Assembly (NCBI GenBank): GCA_023212725.1
Contig: JALBYF010000005.1
Span: forward strand, 62,001 to 126,000
Reading direction: 5' to 3'
DNA length: 64,000 nt
From: Tranzscheliella williamsii
Taxonomy: Eukaryota; Basidiomycota; Ustilaginomycetes; Ustilaginales; Ustilaginaceae
Shown here: piece by piece, positions 47,070 to 58,500 of the stretch
How the letters are laid out: every line of letters begins with the position of its first letter
Position numbering within the stretch: position 1 is the first letter of the stretch
Program-made: the position numbers and the translations under genes
The notes under the pieces: generated by a model
Database searches by the model: none
What the model was told of the DNA's origin: nothing
What the model saw: the letters and a program-made list of their open reading frames with translations, nothing else

Positions 47070-49676
47070 TCAGCTGAGGTCGAGATCGACGTCGATGGCA
47101 GCCGACTGGGCCGAGGAGAGCGACGAGGCGAGGCGGTCCGCGGGGTCGTTGTCCAGCCTGGCCATCTCGATCTCGGAGAGGAGCTTCTTGATGCCGATGT
47201 TGAGCTTGCCCTCCTCGCTGAGGCCCGCTTGGGCAAGCAGCTGCATGCATCCCTGCTGGTCGTTTTCGTCTTGGAACAGCTCCATCTGGCGCACGACGTG
47301 GTCGACGCTGCGTAAGCTGGTGATGTTGGGAACCCGGATTTCGGCGATAAAGGCGTTGAGCATCTCCATCTCCTGCAGCATGCGCCGGTTGCTGGTCGTC
47401 GCCAGCACCAAGAGCCGCTTGTCCTTCGGCGGCCGCTTGCCCAGCAAAACCACCAGCGCCTGCAGAACCGAGTTGGAGAATCGTGGGCCGATCCGCACCC
47501 ATTCCACAATCTTTTCGATGTTGTCAATCACAATAATGCTCATGGGCGACTTGTACGCATCGTTGAACACTTTGTTCAGGTAGTTGATCTTTTGGCCTTC
47601 TCCCATGCCGATCATGTTTTCAGGCGAGATGAGCTTGATAAACGGGTAGTCGGACGCGACGGCGATCGTAGCAGCAAGCGCAGTCTTGCCCGATCCGGGA
47701 GGGCCATGGATCAGCACCGTCACCAAAGGCGTTCGCGAAGACGTGCGCACCTGTTCGACACGCAGATGTCCGTCTCGCAGAATAACGTCAATGTGCGGGG
47801 CAAAATGCATGATCCCGTTCTGCACTACCTGTGAAAGCTCCTCTTCGGCAACACCAAAGGCGGGCTTGACCTCCTCCAGTGCGTTCACAAAGTCTTGATG
47901 TGAGACTTTCATGTCCTCCACATCGTTCGAAATGCCGGCCATAGTGCCGACTTTGACGTGTCGATTGAAGGCGAACGAGGTGGCCGACTTGATGAGGCCC
48001 GCGATCTCGGCGCCCGAGAAGTTCTTGGTGAGCGCAGCAAGCTCGTCAATGTTGACATCGCTTTCCATGACACCGTTGTTCCGCATCTTGCTGGTATGAA
48101 TGTTGAGGATCTGGCGACGACCGAACTCGTCGGGGAGGCTCACCTCGACGTGCACTTCCATTCGGCCGGGACGGAGCAAGGCTTCGTCGATCATGTCCAG
48201 ACGGTTGGTCATGCCGATAACGAGGATGTTGTTGAGCTGCTCGACGCCATCGAGCTTCGCTAGCAGCGTATTGACCACGTTATCACCCGCTGACGTAGCG
48301 CCAGCTCCGCCAGAACCTCGTTGGCGGACCATGGCGTCCAACTCATCCAGAATGATAATGTGCAGCTGTGACTCGTCTCCTTTCTCCTTCTGCTCTTTTT
48401 CGGCATCGGCAAAGAGCTTCCGTACATTCTCTTCACTCCCACCGACGAATTTGTTAAACACCTCGGGGCCGTTGACAATCTTCGGCTCCCGTGCATTCAG
48501 CATCTTGCCGATCTGACGTGCCAGCAACGTCTTGCCGGTACCCGGAGGACCGTAGAGTACCATGCCCTTGACGTGCTGGATACCTAGCTTCTCGACCAAA
48601 GCAGGCGGGAAAATCCGCGAGGCAAACGCTCGTCGAAAGATGTTAGCAAATTCCCTGTCCAAACCACCCACGCCCATGTCCTCAAACTTGAAGTTCGCCT
48701 GCAGGATAGCGTTGGGCGGAGGTCGGTTGCCGGAGGCTTTGACCTTGACTCCCGACTTGGGCGCGGCAGCAAAGTTAACCTGGGTCTGTGCAATGACAAT
48801 CCCTTTGTCCGATCGGCCAGCGTTGGGTTGCTGGCCCTGTTGGGCCGATGGATGCCCGCGCTGCTGAACCTCATGGAGCTCCACTACCTCGACGCCTCTG
48901 ACGACAGCCCTGAGATTCAAGCCTTTGAACTCGAAAACCAGCATTTGTCCGATGGTGAGTATGTGGTTCTCAAATGCACGTACAAAGACCTTTTGCATCT
49001 CTTCAGGGTCGTAAGGTTGAGGGTTGGTTTCTCCTCTGGCTATGAAAGAAAGTTCCAGGTCCAAGGTTCCCAGGTAGACACTGTTGCCTAGCATGAACGG
49101 TTCGTACGGTTCTGCCTGGACCACCTGACCCTGTGCAGAAAGGCCGGCCCACTCGCGTTGGAGACTGCCGGTGCCGAGGGTGCCGTGCTGAATGCTCGCA
49201 GTGGCGTCAGGGAGCGCGGTGAAGACGTAAAGGCCATCCACGATGATATACCGAGTAGAGCCCCACTCCTGGCCATTGGTGATGATGCAGTTGGAAAGGA
49301 CGTGTTCCCGTGGACAGGTGACAATCAGATGCCCACTTCTTCCACCACGCGGGTCGACTTTTTCGGCTCCATAGCCCGCACCGCCGGAGGTGGAGTGAGA
49401 AGCACCGAAGCCCGCGCCTCCTCCACGATAGCCCGCGGCGCCGCCAGATGCACGGCCCGCTCCAGCGCCGCTGGCACCGAAGCCAGCTCCTCCGCTGAAG
49501 CCAGCTCCACCGCCACCGCCATAGCCAGCGGCCTGCCGGCCAGACGAGGGTGGCGCGCCATAGCCGCTGCGACCGGACGAAGCACCGTCTCCATAGGGAC
49601 TGGCAGCGCCGCTACTCCTGCCATACGCACCCAGATCCTTGTTGCCGGATCCGCCACCTCTCAGAAAGCCCGCCAT
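47070..49676 (-). CDS. SEC18: NSF ATPase Sec18
   Basis: Single exon, 868 residues from ATG 49676. The first 105 residues are Gly/Ala/Ser-rich (GYGGGGGAGF and similar units), longer than the N-terminus of yeast Sec18 (758 residues in total). The N-domain follows (CPREHVLSNCIITNGQEWGS...). AAA module D1 has GPPGTGKT (K382), ILDELDAMVRQRG and GMTNRLDMIDEALLRPGR. D2 has GPPGSGKT (K664), IVIDNIEKIVEW and ATTSNRRMLQEM. Sec18 with alpha-SNAP takes apart SNARE complexes after membrane fusion at all steps of the secretory pathway. The Gly-rich extension is the odd part; its role is unknown. Convergent with the Nudix gene across about 130 bp. Confidence 0.95.
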   Translation of the reverse strand: MAGFLRGGGSGNKDLGAYGRSSGAASPYGDGASSGRSGYGAPPSSGRQAAGYGGGGGAGFSGGAGFGASGAGAGRASGGAAGYRGGGAGFGASHSTSGGAGYGAEKVDPRGGRSGHLIVTCPREHVLSNCIITNGQEWGSTRYIIVDGLYVFTALPDATASIQHGTLGTGSLQREWAGLSAQGQVVQAEPYEPFMLGNSVYLGTLDLELSFIARGETNPQPYDPEEMQKVFVRAFENHILTIGQMLVFEFKGLNLRAVVRGVEVVELHEVQQRGHPSAQQGQQPNAGRSDKGIVIAQTQVNFAAAPKSGVKVKASGNRPPPNAILQANFKFEDMGVGGLDREFANIFRRAFASRIFPPALVEKLGIQHVKGMVLYGPPGTGKTLLARQIGKMLNAREPKIVNGPEVFNKFVGGSEENVRKLFADAEKEQKEKGDESQLHIIILDELDAMVRQRGSGGAGATSAGDNVVNTLLAKLDGVEQLNNILVIGMTNRLDMIDEALLRPGRMEVHVEVSLPDEFGRRQILNIHTSKMRNNGVMESDVNIDELAALTKNFSGAEIAGLIKSATSFAFNRHVKVGTMAGISNDVEDMKVSHQDFVNALEEVKPAFGVAEEELSQVVQNGIMHFAPHIDVILRDGHLRVEQVRTSSRTPLVTVLIHGPPGSGKTALAATIAVASDYPFIKLISPENMIGMGEGQKINYLNKVFNDAYKSPMSIIVIDNIEKIVEWVRIGPRFSNSVLQALVVLLGKRPPKDKRLLVLATTSNRRMLQEMEMLNAFIAEIRVPNITSLRSVDHVVRQMELFQDENDQQGCMQLLAQAGLSEEGKLNIGIKKLLSEIEMARLDNDPADRLASSLSSAQSAAIDVDLDLS

Positions 49677-49958
49677 CGTATTGTTGTATCCTTGCTGTCC
49701 GGGTGGCCCTGCGGTCGTCTAGCCCAAGTACAGCCTGATCTGTATGCTCTATTAGTGCGCGTATCCGTGTTAAGGGTCTAGGCTTAAACAACGGTGGTCG
49801 AGAGATACGGGCAGGTAGGAGAAAGAAGGGGGGATGCACACGTCTACACCTGTAGTCTACGCAGCACTACGTGGCCTGTGCCTTGTATCTGAAGGCCTGT
49901 TCAGCCAACTGCACACTATCGAAATGATTGTATGTGTGGACCCCAGTAACAACAGCAT

Positions 49959-50032
49959 GGCTCCATAGCTCAGTTGGTTAGAGCGTAGCACTGTTAATGC
50001 TGAGGTCGGCGGTTCGAGCCCGCCTGGGGTCG
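49959..50032 (+). tRNA. tRNA-Asn (anticodon GTT), second copy
   Basis: All 74 nt are identical to the tRNA at 21149-21222: the same acceptor, D, anticodon (CTGTTAA loop) and T arms, no intron. The flanks differ, so only the gene itself is shared. An eight-T run follows at 50039-50046. Confidence 0.96.
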
Positions 50033-50476
50033 GTTGGATTTTTTTTGCAGGCACCTTTTGCCTCTGTGTCGCCTGAAATTGCACGTCCAATATTTGCCGC
50101 TATTTTCTCGCTTTTTGCCGCTTTGGCGGCAGTCGATGGAACAGCACGGCTGTTGTATGCGTTCACACGCACGACACCATTTTCGTAACTGTGTGAGCAA
50201 GGTCCTCGTCACGCATCACCACACCGGTCCACCGGCTGTCAGCATGGTGCTCGCGAGATGCAAGCAGCAGCGCATGACAGTGGGGCCAACTGTAGGAGCA
50301 GATCCGGCGACGAGGCGTGGTAGGGGCAGGCAGAATCGGTCATGCTGCCGTACCACAGCTGTCCATCTAGCACGGCGCAGGCAAAGCTCCGGAACCGAGT
50401 GTAGGCATTTCAGCAAGACTAGATACACAGCTGCATGGCGAGGGCGTGATATAAAGCAGGCAGGCAGAGAAGCCTT
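50033..50476. other. Intergenic region between tRNA-Asn and TCTP
   Basis: No gene was found here apart from the tRNA terminator run. It includes the 3' flank of the TCTP gene, which lies on the minus strand. Confidence 0.4.
50039..50046 (+). terminator. RNA polymerase III T-run terminator of second tRNA-Asn
   Basis: Eight consecutive T residues start seven bases after the tRNA 3' end. Confidence 0.75.
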
Positions 50477-51332
50477 TTAGATCTTGGTCTCGCGAAGGCC
50501 GTCCTTCCAGAAGACGAGGTAGGGGGTAACACCGTCCTCACGGTAGTTGAGCAGAGCAACCATGCCCTCGGGGTCCATAGACTCTCCGGTGTAGAACTCC
50601 CAGTCGCCGAAGCTGCCGATGAGCTTCTTGGCAAAAGCGGCAGCGCCCTTCTCAAAGGCCTCGACGCGCTCGGGGTTGGTCTCTGTGAGCTTGGCCTTGA
50701 CCGCCTTCATGTAGCCCTTGAGGTAGCCGAGGAACGACTTCTTGTCGAACTGAGTAGGCTGGAGACGGAAAGAGTGAACAATGTTAATCACCTGCTCGGC
50801 ACCGTTCTCGAGAGCCTCGGCGGCCTCCTCGGCAGACGGGTTGCCACCAATGTCAATGTCGCCTTCCGACAGAATGATCTTGGCGGCGTCGACCTCGTAG
50901 ACGATGTCATCGACAAGCTTCCTGTGGGACAACAATGGGAAGACAAGGTGAAACTACTAGTCAGTGTCGAGCCGCCATCTCAAGCATCCAGCGGAGGGAA
51001 GCTACTCACATCGTGTACCCATCGGAGCACATTTCATCTCCAGAAATAAGATCGGTGTAGAGCTGAACGAGAAGCAGACGGAGACGAAGGGTCATTCTAA
51101 GAGGTCAGCTCGAGCGATCCCGACGCGATTGATAACGGAGCTCCGTCTAAGGCTATGTGTTTCTGCAGATCCGATGAATATCCGGGCAGGTGGTAGCGGC
51201 GGTGCCAGCGCACAATGGCTACTGTCCATTATGTCGAGAGCTTTTTCGGAAGCTACACGGCTTTGGCATGATCGCCATCGGAACTGTCTTGATTATATTT
51301 CTGCGCGGAGTGTGCATCTAACTCACCTTCAT
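50477..51332 (-). CDS. TMA19: Translationally controlled tumor protein homologue (TCTP)
   Basis: Exons 51332-51327 (6 bp, Met-Lys only), 51062-51010 and 50921-50477 join to 167 residues, the usual TCTP length. Introns of 264 and 88 bp start GTGAGT and end CAG, and phases 0 and 2 fit. Blocks LYTDLISGDEMCSDGYTM, KLVDDIVYEVDAAKI, IDIGGNPSAEEAAE, FDKKSFLGYLKGYMKAVK and YLVFWKDGLRETKI cover the whole family. TCTP (yeast Tma19) is an abundant cytosolic protein that associates with ribosomes and translation factors and responds to stress. The two-codon first exon and long first intron place an intron almost at the start codon, a feature of some highly expressed genes. The symbol follows the yeast orthologue. 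Confidence 0.93.
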
Positions 51333-52531
51333 GTTGGACAAAAGAAGGTGCTGGCGGCGACGGGCGGATAGGGTATTGGTGGTGGTAGTGGTGGTAACGA
51401 TTGGAAGAAAGCTCGGATTCTGCCAGATCCCGATTGGTTTTTTTTCCTGTCGCGAAAGAGTTTGATTAATCGAACCGGAACCAGGAAATGGAAATGGATT
51501 ACCAACTCGGGTTAGCGAAAGGCGCCCCCTCACCTTGCCTGTGAAATGAGGGAATGCAAGTTCAAGCCGTTGAGGGTAGTTCGTGCAGGGAGGGTCTGTA
51601 TTTCAAATTTTGGCAGCTCTCCAAGACTACACTCACCACTCTCCCGCTTGCTCGACTTTGCTTCCGCACGCTTCGGGACTCTGCGGGGGCTGTGGTGGTT
51701 GAAGTTTTCGAACGACACGCGAAGCTCGGGCACGCGCCACCTGTTCGCATCCACGAACTAGGTTAGCAAGCGAAGCATGTCACGATACGACTTTGGTTGT
51801 TCTGGCTGAACATCAGCGCCGTTGCAGAATGCGGCCGCCATGAATGCTACCGTGCAGCCCACCCGCTGGCACAGAGCTACCCGCTGTCAGTTTTCGAGAC
51901 AGCGCCGTGCCAGTGACTATGTGAGGTGGCTGCGTTTGTGAGTCCAAGTCGAGTGTGAGTCCTTGAGTATCCCGCTGGGACCAACACGTGCCAAATTGTG
52001 AATCAAACAGAAGGTGCGTTTCAGTCTGATTAAGACCAAAACCACGCGTGTGAACGTTAGGCAAAGCTAGAGGCAGAAGGCAAAGAGGCAAAGAGGCAAA
52101 TAGGCAAGGCGGGAGGCAGGAGAACCCTTGTCGAGATACGAGCGCGAGAAGGGTTCATACGAATCGCGTTAGTAACAAAATGTGCGTAACGGCAAGGCGC
52201 AACCACCTCACTTGTGCCGTTGGCTGTAGCAAAAAGAAGCAAGAAAGTACACGAGATGAATTAGAGATGATCCTGGATACAAATAGATGTCGTCGATGGA
52301 TCGACGACACGATAGAACAGAGCTAAGGGTAGCTTCTACCAGACATCAAGGCTTTGAGACGGGGTATTACTTGTAGCTGCAAAGAGAGAAGTGATGATGC
52401 CCAGAGCAGCCAACTGAACGCACTGCTGCATCCGAGACCGAGAGAGACAAGCGTGATCAGGACGGACGGCTTGTAAGCGCACACGCTCTAACGGTAGCGG
52501 TAGTTGAGCAGCTCACATCCGCCACGCTTGC
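51333..52531. other. Intergenic region of 1.2 kb between TCTP and the RasGAP gene
   Basis: Contains the TCTP promoter on one side and the RasGAP 3' flank on the other. A purine-rich GGCAAA(G/T)A repeat lies around 52060-52110. No coding frame is convincing. Confidence 0.4.
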
Positions 52532-55500
52532 TCAGGTTGTGCCGACGTCGGTAAGTCCAAGGACGAGCTGGATGCAGAGTTTGGCGAGCACGTGCCTACG
52601 TCCTTCCATCAGTGGTGAGAAGCTTCCGCATCCGAGCAGGCTGGCATAACCCGATTCTTCCAGGTATGCGCCGGGACCACCGCGTTTGGCTGTCTCGCGC
52701 GCCTGCGCGGCGAAAAAAGGCTGGCTGACCGCCGTCTGCGCAATCCCGTGCGCAGCATCGAGGATGGCACCGTTCGAGCAATTGACAAAGATGTCCTTCA
52801 TGTGCGGCGCCAGGCTGTCGTATAGGATGCTGACAATCGCCGGGATCTCCCGCGCCGCTTCTTCCAGGAAGCCGTACAGCAGTAACTTTTCCTGATCCGA
52901 TTCGGCATGTTGCAGCAGCGAGGTCACCAATGTCACCAGCAGCAAGGCAATCTTGTTCTCGAGCACGTCCAGATAGTCAAATAGCCCGTTGTAGCCATCC
53001 TTCCTCGCCTGAACCGCTTCATCGCAGAACTTTTGTTCGACGCCCGCGAGCTGAAGCAACCGTCCAAAGTCTTCCGGCCGCGTAGCCGTGGGAAGCAGCC
53101 CGATAAAACAGCCAAGCTGAGATGCCGAAATGCGGCCTTGCTGGGACTTCATCTCGCCTTCCCCGTCTACCGCGCTGTGGTGCAACATTGCTTGCATAAG
53201 CTGCGTCGTCGAATCCTTGGTGGACGGATGCCTCAGTCCTTTGACGAGCAGCGCTGCCATGCCGAACGAGAAATTGATCTCGAAATCTACGCCGGTCTCG
53301 TCGTCAAGCTTGCATGCTGCTTCGCGAAACTCGATACGGGCATCGAGGAGGAAGCTGATGAAGTCGGTTCCTTCGGTCACCGCAATTCGGCGGTCCCAGA
53401 GGCATTGTACAGTTGCATAGACGAGCTCCACGCCGGATTTGAAGAGAGGTACATGGCCACATTGAATCATTGCAATCCCTAGCCAGAACATCTGGGGCAG
53501 ATAACGGGATCGTGTCGGCAAGATCTTGACCACCTTACTTAAACAGGTGACAATGCTGATCATAGGCATGTCTGAGTTACTGTTGGCCCATTCCGAGATG
53601 GACCCCCGAAGCGACACGAGGATCTGGTAGAGTAGATCGTCGTCGATTTCGCCTTGCGCCAGACAGCCCAGCAATACAAAGGCACGCGACTGGATGATCG
53701 GATTGTACTGGAACGCCGTGCTGGTGACCAGGCTCGTTAGACGCGCCCGCCAACTGTTCGCAGCATCGGTGCTAGGTGCTGCGATGTCAGCAATGTCGTA
53801 CATGAGCCCTGCAAGTCGCTCAATGGAGGCGTTGTCCGGAGTGTCTCGAACGATATCCTGCGATGCGCTAAAGGCATTGCTTTGACCTTCTGGCAAGCCG
53901 AAGAGCTTCAAACTATCTGGTTCGGCAAGCCGATCAAGTAGAACGCGCAGCTTGGCCACCGCTTCCGGTGTTCGCGGAGTAGCTTCGTCTGGCTTCCTAG
54001 CTTCACGGGGATCCTCGGTACACAGTGAATGGATCAGATTGATCGCACTGCCGTATATCGAGTATCTCGTAGCGTCGACGCCATTGCCAGCCAACAGAAG
54101 TATGACGTGTAGCAGCTCTGGCAGATACAAGAGCGCCTCAACCCGATTGGTGAAGGAAAGCACCATGTTCATGCGCACCAGCGTTGCGATCTCCTTCCAC
54201 GAGGCGTTCAGGTGTAGATGCGAGACGACGGGATTCTGCGCCGTCTTGGCGATGACTTTCCGTAGCCTTGACAGTAACTTGCCTCGAAGGTTGATAGAGG
54301 CAAAAGAGACCATCGTATCCAGTACCGCCTCGAATCGCTCCGTATGCAGGCCCGAATCCATCGCAGCTTCGGCGAAGACTTCGAGGAAAACGGGAATGAG
54401 ATCATCAAGCCTGCTGAGCTGAGACCAAACGCATCGCTGCATGATGGCATACATATCTGGCTGCTTGGTGGTGATGCTGATGAGCTGATTGAGGATCTCT
54501 TTGATACGTCGCTGATACTCGGCTTGCTGTTCTCGAGAAGTATGCACGAACATAACCAGATTCGAAAGCCATGGAGACATGTAGTGCAAGCACATGGTCT
54601 TCTGGCTTGGAGATGCACGCTCAAAACCGTCGAAGAACGACAGAAGGAACTCAAGCGTAACACCTGGCGCGGCGACAGCGAACTCCTTGCTGAGGTCCGA
54701 AACGAAGCCCATCGTGTTTGCTGGGAGCGCGAGGCCTCTTGAGCTCAGTAGGCGTTTCCGTGCACCGCTCGCTCCAAAATTGAACGATGTGCTCAAAGCG
54801 CACAACAGGTTGTAAGCACTAAGACGAAGAGCATGATCGCCGCTCGTGATGTTGAGCATGGCCATGTTGAGTAACGTGCCAGGAACATCGCTGGGACGCA
54901 GGATGCGATCGACCGAAGGATTCGCCCTGAACTTGGACACTCGAGCTTTGGCCTGCCTGAGCGCCTGGACGACATCCGAGCGCTCACGACTATTGAAGAC
55001 AAAATTGACCGAGCCGCCACGGCATGACAGGAAAAAGGCGTTATCGTCTCCTCTGATGGAGATAGAGCGGACGTCATCAATGTCCGATAGATGGAAGATG
55101 TCGTTGAGGTAAACCGACTGTTTAGGCAGCCACTCTTGCTGTTTCAGACTGGTGATCTGCAGATATTCACCCCCGATGCTGAATGTAACCGGTGTCAATG
55201 AGCGGTAGTACCAGACCATGGTGATTTGGTCGAAACGAACATCAATCGGAGAAGAGAGGATGGACATGGTTACCTGATCCAGGCCCAAGTTCCGTGGTTC
55301 GATAAACATCTCAATTTCCGACAGCGTTGTGCAGTGGGCCACTGTCTGAAGAGAGACCAACTTGTCGGCAAATTCGCGCCTAAGATCGGACTCGTGGTAG
55401 GTGGTCTCGCTCCAAAACTGCAACTCAGCCTTGACGGTCGTGTTTGGATTGAGAAATATCACGTTGCAGACGTTGCCGATGATCGAGGCTGGCACCAGAG

Positions 55501-58500
55501 AGCTGAAGTAGAGCAGCCACTGTCCAGGCGTTACGTTGGAGGGCTGGCAGGCGGTCATGTCAATGACCACATCGTATTGGCGGTAGGCAAATGCCTGGAG
55601 CGTTTGGAGAATATAGAGGATCAGTCCTTCAAAATCAATCGTGTCCGCCTTCTGATTCTGCATAGTGTAGTGCAGCACAGGTCGCCCTGCACGCGAAGGC
55701 GGACCCTCGTAAAAGACAGTCCGGTAGCTCTCCTCGTCAATGTTGCGACCTGCATGCCTGCGTAAGAACTCCTGCGAGTTTCCAGCAGCGTAGGAAAGCT
55801 CCGGTAAGTCGTCCATTTTGGGCTCCCCGGCATCTGCCAGCACCTCACAGAGCCGATCGTAGATAATCTGGCCTTCTTCGCTCCCCGGCGCAGAATACTC
55901 TTTGATCAACCCCTTTTTCTCCGCTGTGCCCGATTGAGCCGTCCGAGCGACTAGGCTCTTGCCAATCTTGTCGACATTATCGAACAAGAATTTGTGCAGC
56001 ATATTCTGATCCCTCTCGTCGATGCCGTAGACACTCGGATGTATACCGTATCCGAGAGGCTGGTCGGCGGCATAGAGACGGTCAGGGTCGGTCCGTGCGT
56101 CCGAGACTTGATCCAAGAAAGCCGTCACCTTCCAAACGTTACCCTTCAGAAAGTCGTTGAGACCGGTCATGAAAGGCTCCTTATGGCTCGAAAAGAGGTT
56201 GTTGCTTGCTAGCGTGATCAAGATTTTGCTGATAAGCACCAAACCGCGACGAAGATCTTTGCTGGGCCCTGTCAGATTGATATCGATCATGTGGGGCGAC
56301 ACCACTGCCGGGCTGATAAAGCGCAAAAACATTAGGCCGCCGACTCCTTGGTATCTAGAAGCGGGGAAACGAGCGTCGAGGACGTTACGGATATGTCGGC
56401 ATAGCTCGCGCAAAACAGCGGGTACACGGTGTGCTGACGAACAGATAGAGTCGATGAACGCCTGCGCAATCTCCTGCAGAGCCTGCTGATTCTTCGCCGT
56501 GCTGGCGCCAGGCTCGACCCGAGAAGGGTCCATCTCGAATGAGGTGCCTGACGGCCGCCGTGCGATTTCGGTGATGAGGGGTGCCATGATGGACCGCAAG
56601 TAATCGTAGCCGTGCGTTCGTGCGAAGGTGGATAGGAGGGCGGTGCAAAATGAATTGCTTCTGAAGACCATCTCCTCTGTCGCAGTTCTTTGAATTTCTT
56701 CTTCCACTGCCGCTTTGAGGAAACGGATTAGACCGCCTTTCGAATCAAACATACTGAGGAGCAACACGTTCATCAACTCAACATCCCGCCCTGGGCAAAC
56801 TTGGCAAATCGACAGTGCAAGCTGTAGATTGTCTGAACAAACCAAGTCTACGAGGTTGTTGCGCTTGCGTGTTCCTCCCATACGTTCCAGTTCGTCGAAT
56901 GCTGTTCCTTGGTTCAGCACGTTGGTCATGATCTGCATGAAGGCTGTTCGGATCCTCGGATCTTCGTGATAGGCCAGTGGCAGTGAACTGTGCAAACCAC
57001 TGTCGATGTTAGAAGCCAGTAGATTGGACAGCGCCAGGATGGCCGAGTCTCGGAGCGGCGCATAGTCTTTAGCGATGTCTTTGCCCTTCAAAGAGGCGAG
57101 CGGCTTGCCATCGTTGAACGTTCTGATACGTGAACGGTCACTCAAGGCTGCCGCCGCTGCCTTTTCCGAGTGACGTGTGCGATTCAGAATCTTGATGAAA
57201 TATCCGAAATAGAGCGCAAAGTGACGGGTCTTGGCCCATTCGACCTTGTCGTCCAGTAGAAGGGCGTCATCGGCCAGCAATAAGGGTAGCTTGTCGAGGA
57301 AGATAGAGATACACTTGAGGCATGATACATCCAGATCGCGATGAAGTCGCTCCATCATATCTGTCGTTTGTGTTGAGTCATCAGCGCCGTCTGAGGTCCA
57401 AGTAGTTAGGGCCTGGAAAAGACGATTGCGAACGCGAAGCTCATTGGTGAAGCAGAAAGCCGTTTTCTTCCGCATGAGATTCTCGCACAGTTGACACATG
57501 GCCGTCTTGATCCTTATAGCGTGTTCGTCACGGCCAAGCGAGTTTGCATATTCGACGAAAAGAACCATGAGAGATCCGATATCGACGTTCGAAGTGAACG
57601 GCGAGACCTTGCTCTCCTCCATACGGTTGAGTACCATGCTGGCAACGCCAATACTCTGCTCGACAAACACTGTGTACATGTCTGTCGTTTTAGGATAGCC
57701 GGTGTCCTTATCGAAAAAGTCGCTGAGAACGGCATGGATCTGTCGAAAGAGGATGCCTATTAGCCGCGGTCCGAGATCGACTCCAAGCGTTTCCTTGGAC
57801 TTTTCTCGAACCCAAAGCGAGTCCGAAACGAGAAGATCCACCATCTCCTGTACAAACCGCTCAATGAGCGGGGCTGGTCTCTCGCTATCGGCATGATTTG
57901 GCAAGACTTTGGCGAGCATCGGTTGGATCGACTCTGTAATGACATCCTCCGCCGAGAAACAGGAGCCTCCGAAGGCGCACAGAAATCCGGCATAGTTGTG
58001 CCACTGCGCTGCTTTGTCCTGTGCCGACGAGGCCTGTTCGGCTACTGGCCGGGCTACGATCTGGGTCAGATTTGCCCAGCGGGAGTATGCCTCCTTCCAA
58101 GCAAGCCACCCGCCGACCGAAGGAGGGCCGATATCCCGGAGTAGAGCGCGGATCCGCTTCTGCTGCGCAATTCGTCCGGTTAGAAGGAAGTTGGGATCGC
58201 CGAGGTCGGAGAAGAACTTTTTCCATTCGGGGGACATGGTTCCGTAGTAATACGGCGCCAGATCGGAGAGGATGGCGTGTTCTCGAGCACATTGCATGGC
58301 CGAGGCGCAGACCTCGGTGTCGCTGGAACACATCATCAGGAGTAGCACCAGTTGAACGAAAGTGTTTTCCGCCATCCGTTCCTGTTCGCTGGGAAAGAAA
58401 GGGGCATCGACGTTGGCACTCCAGTTGGCTTGCTTGGTTATGAATCCTTGTCGGCGCACTTGCGATCGTTTCAACAGCTCAAGGAAATGGCGCTGCATCT

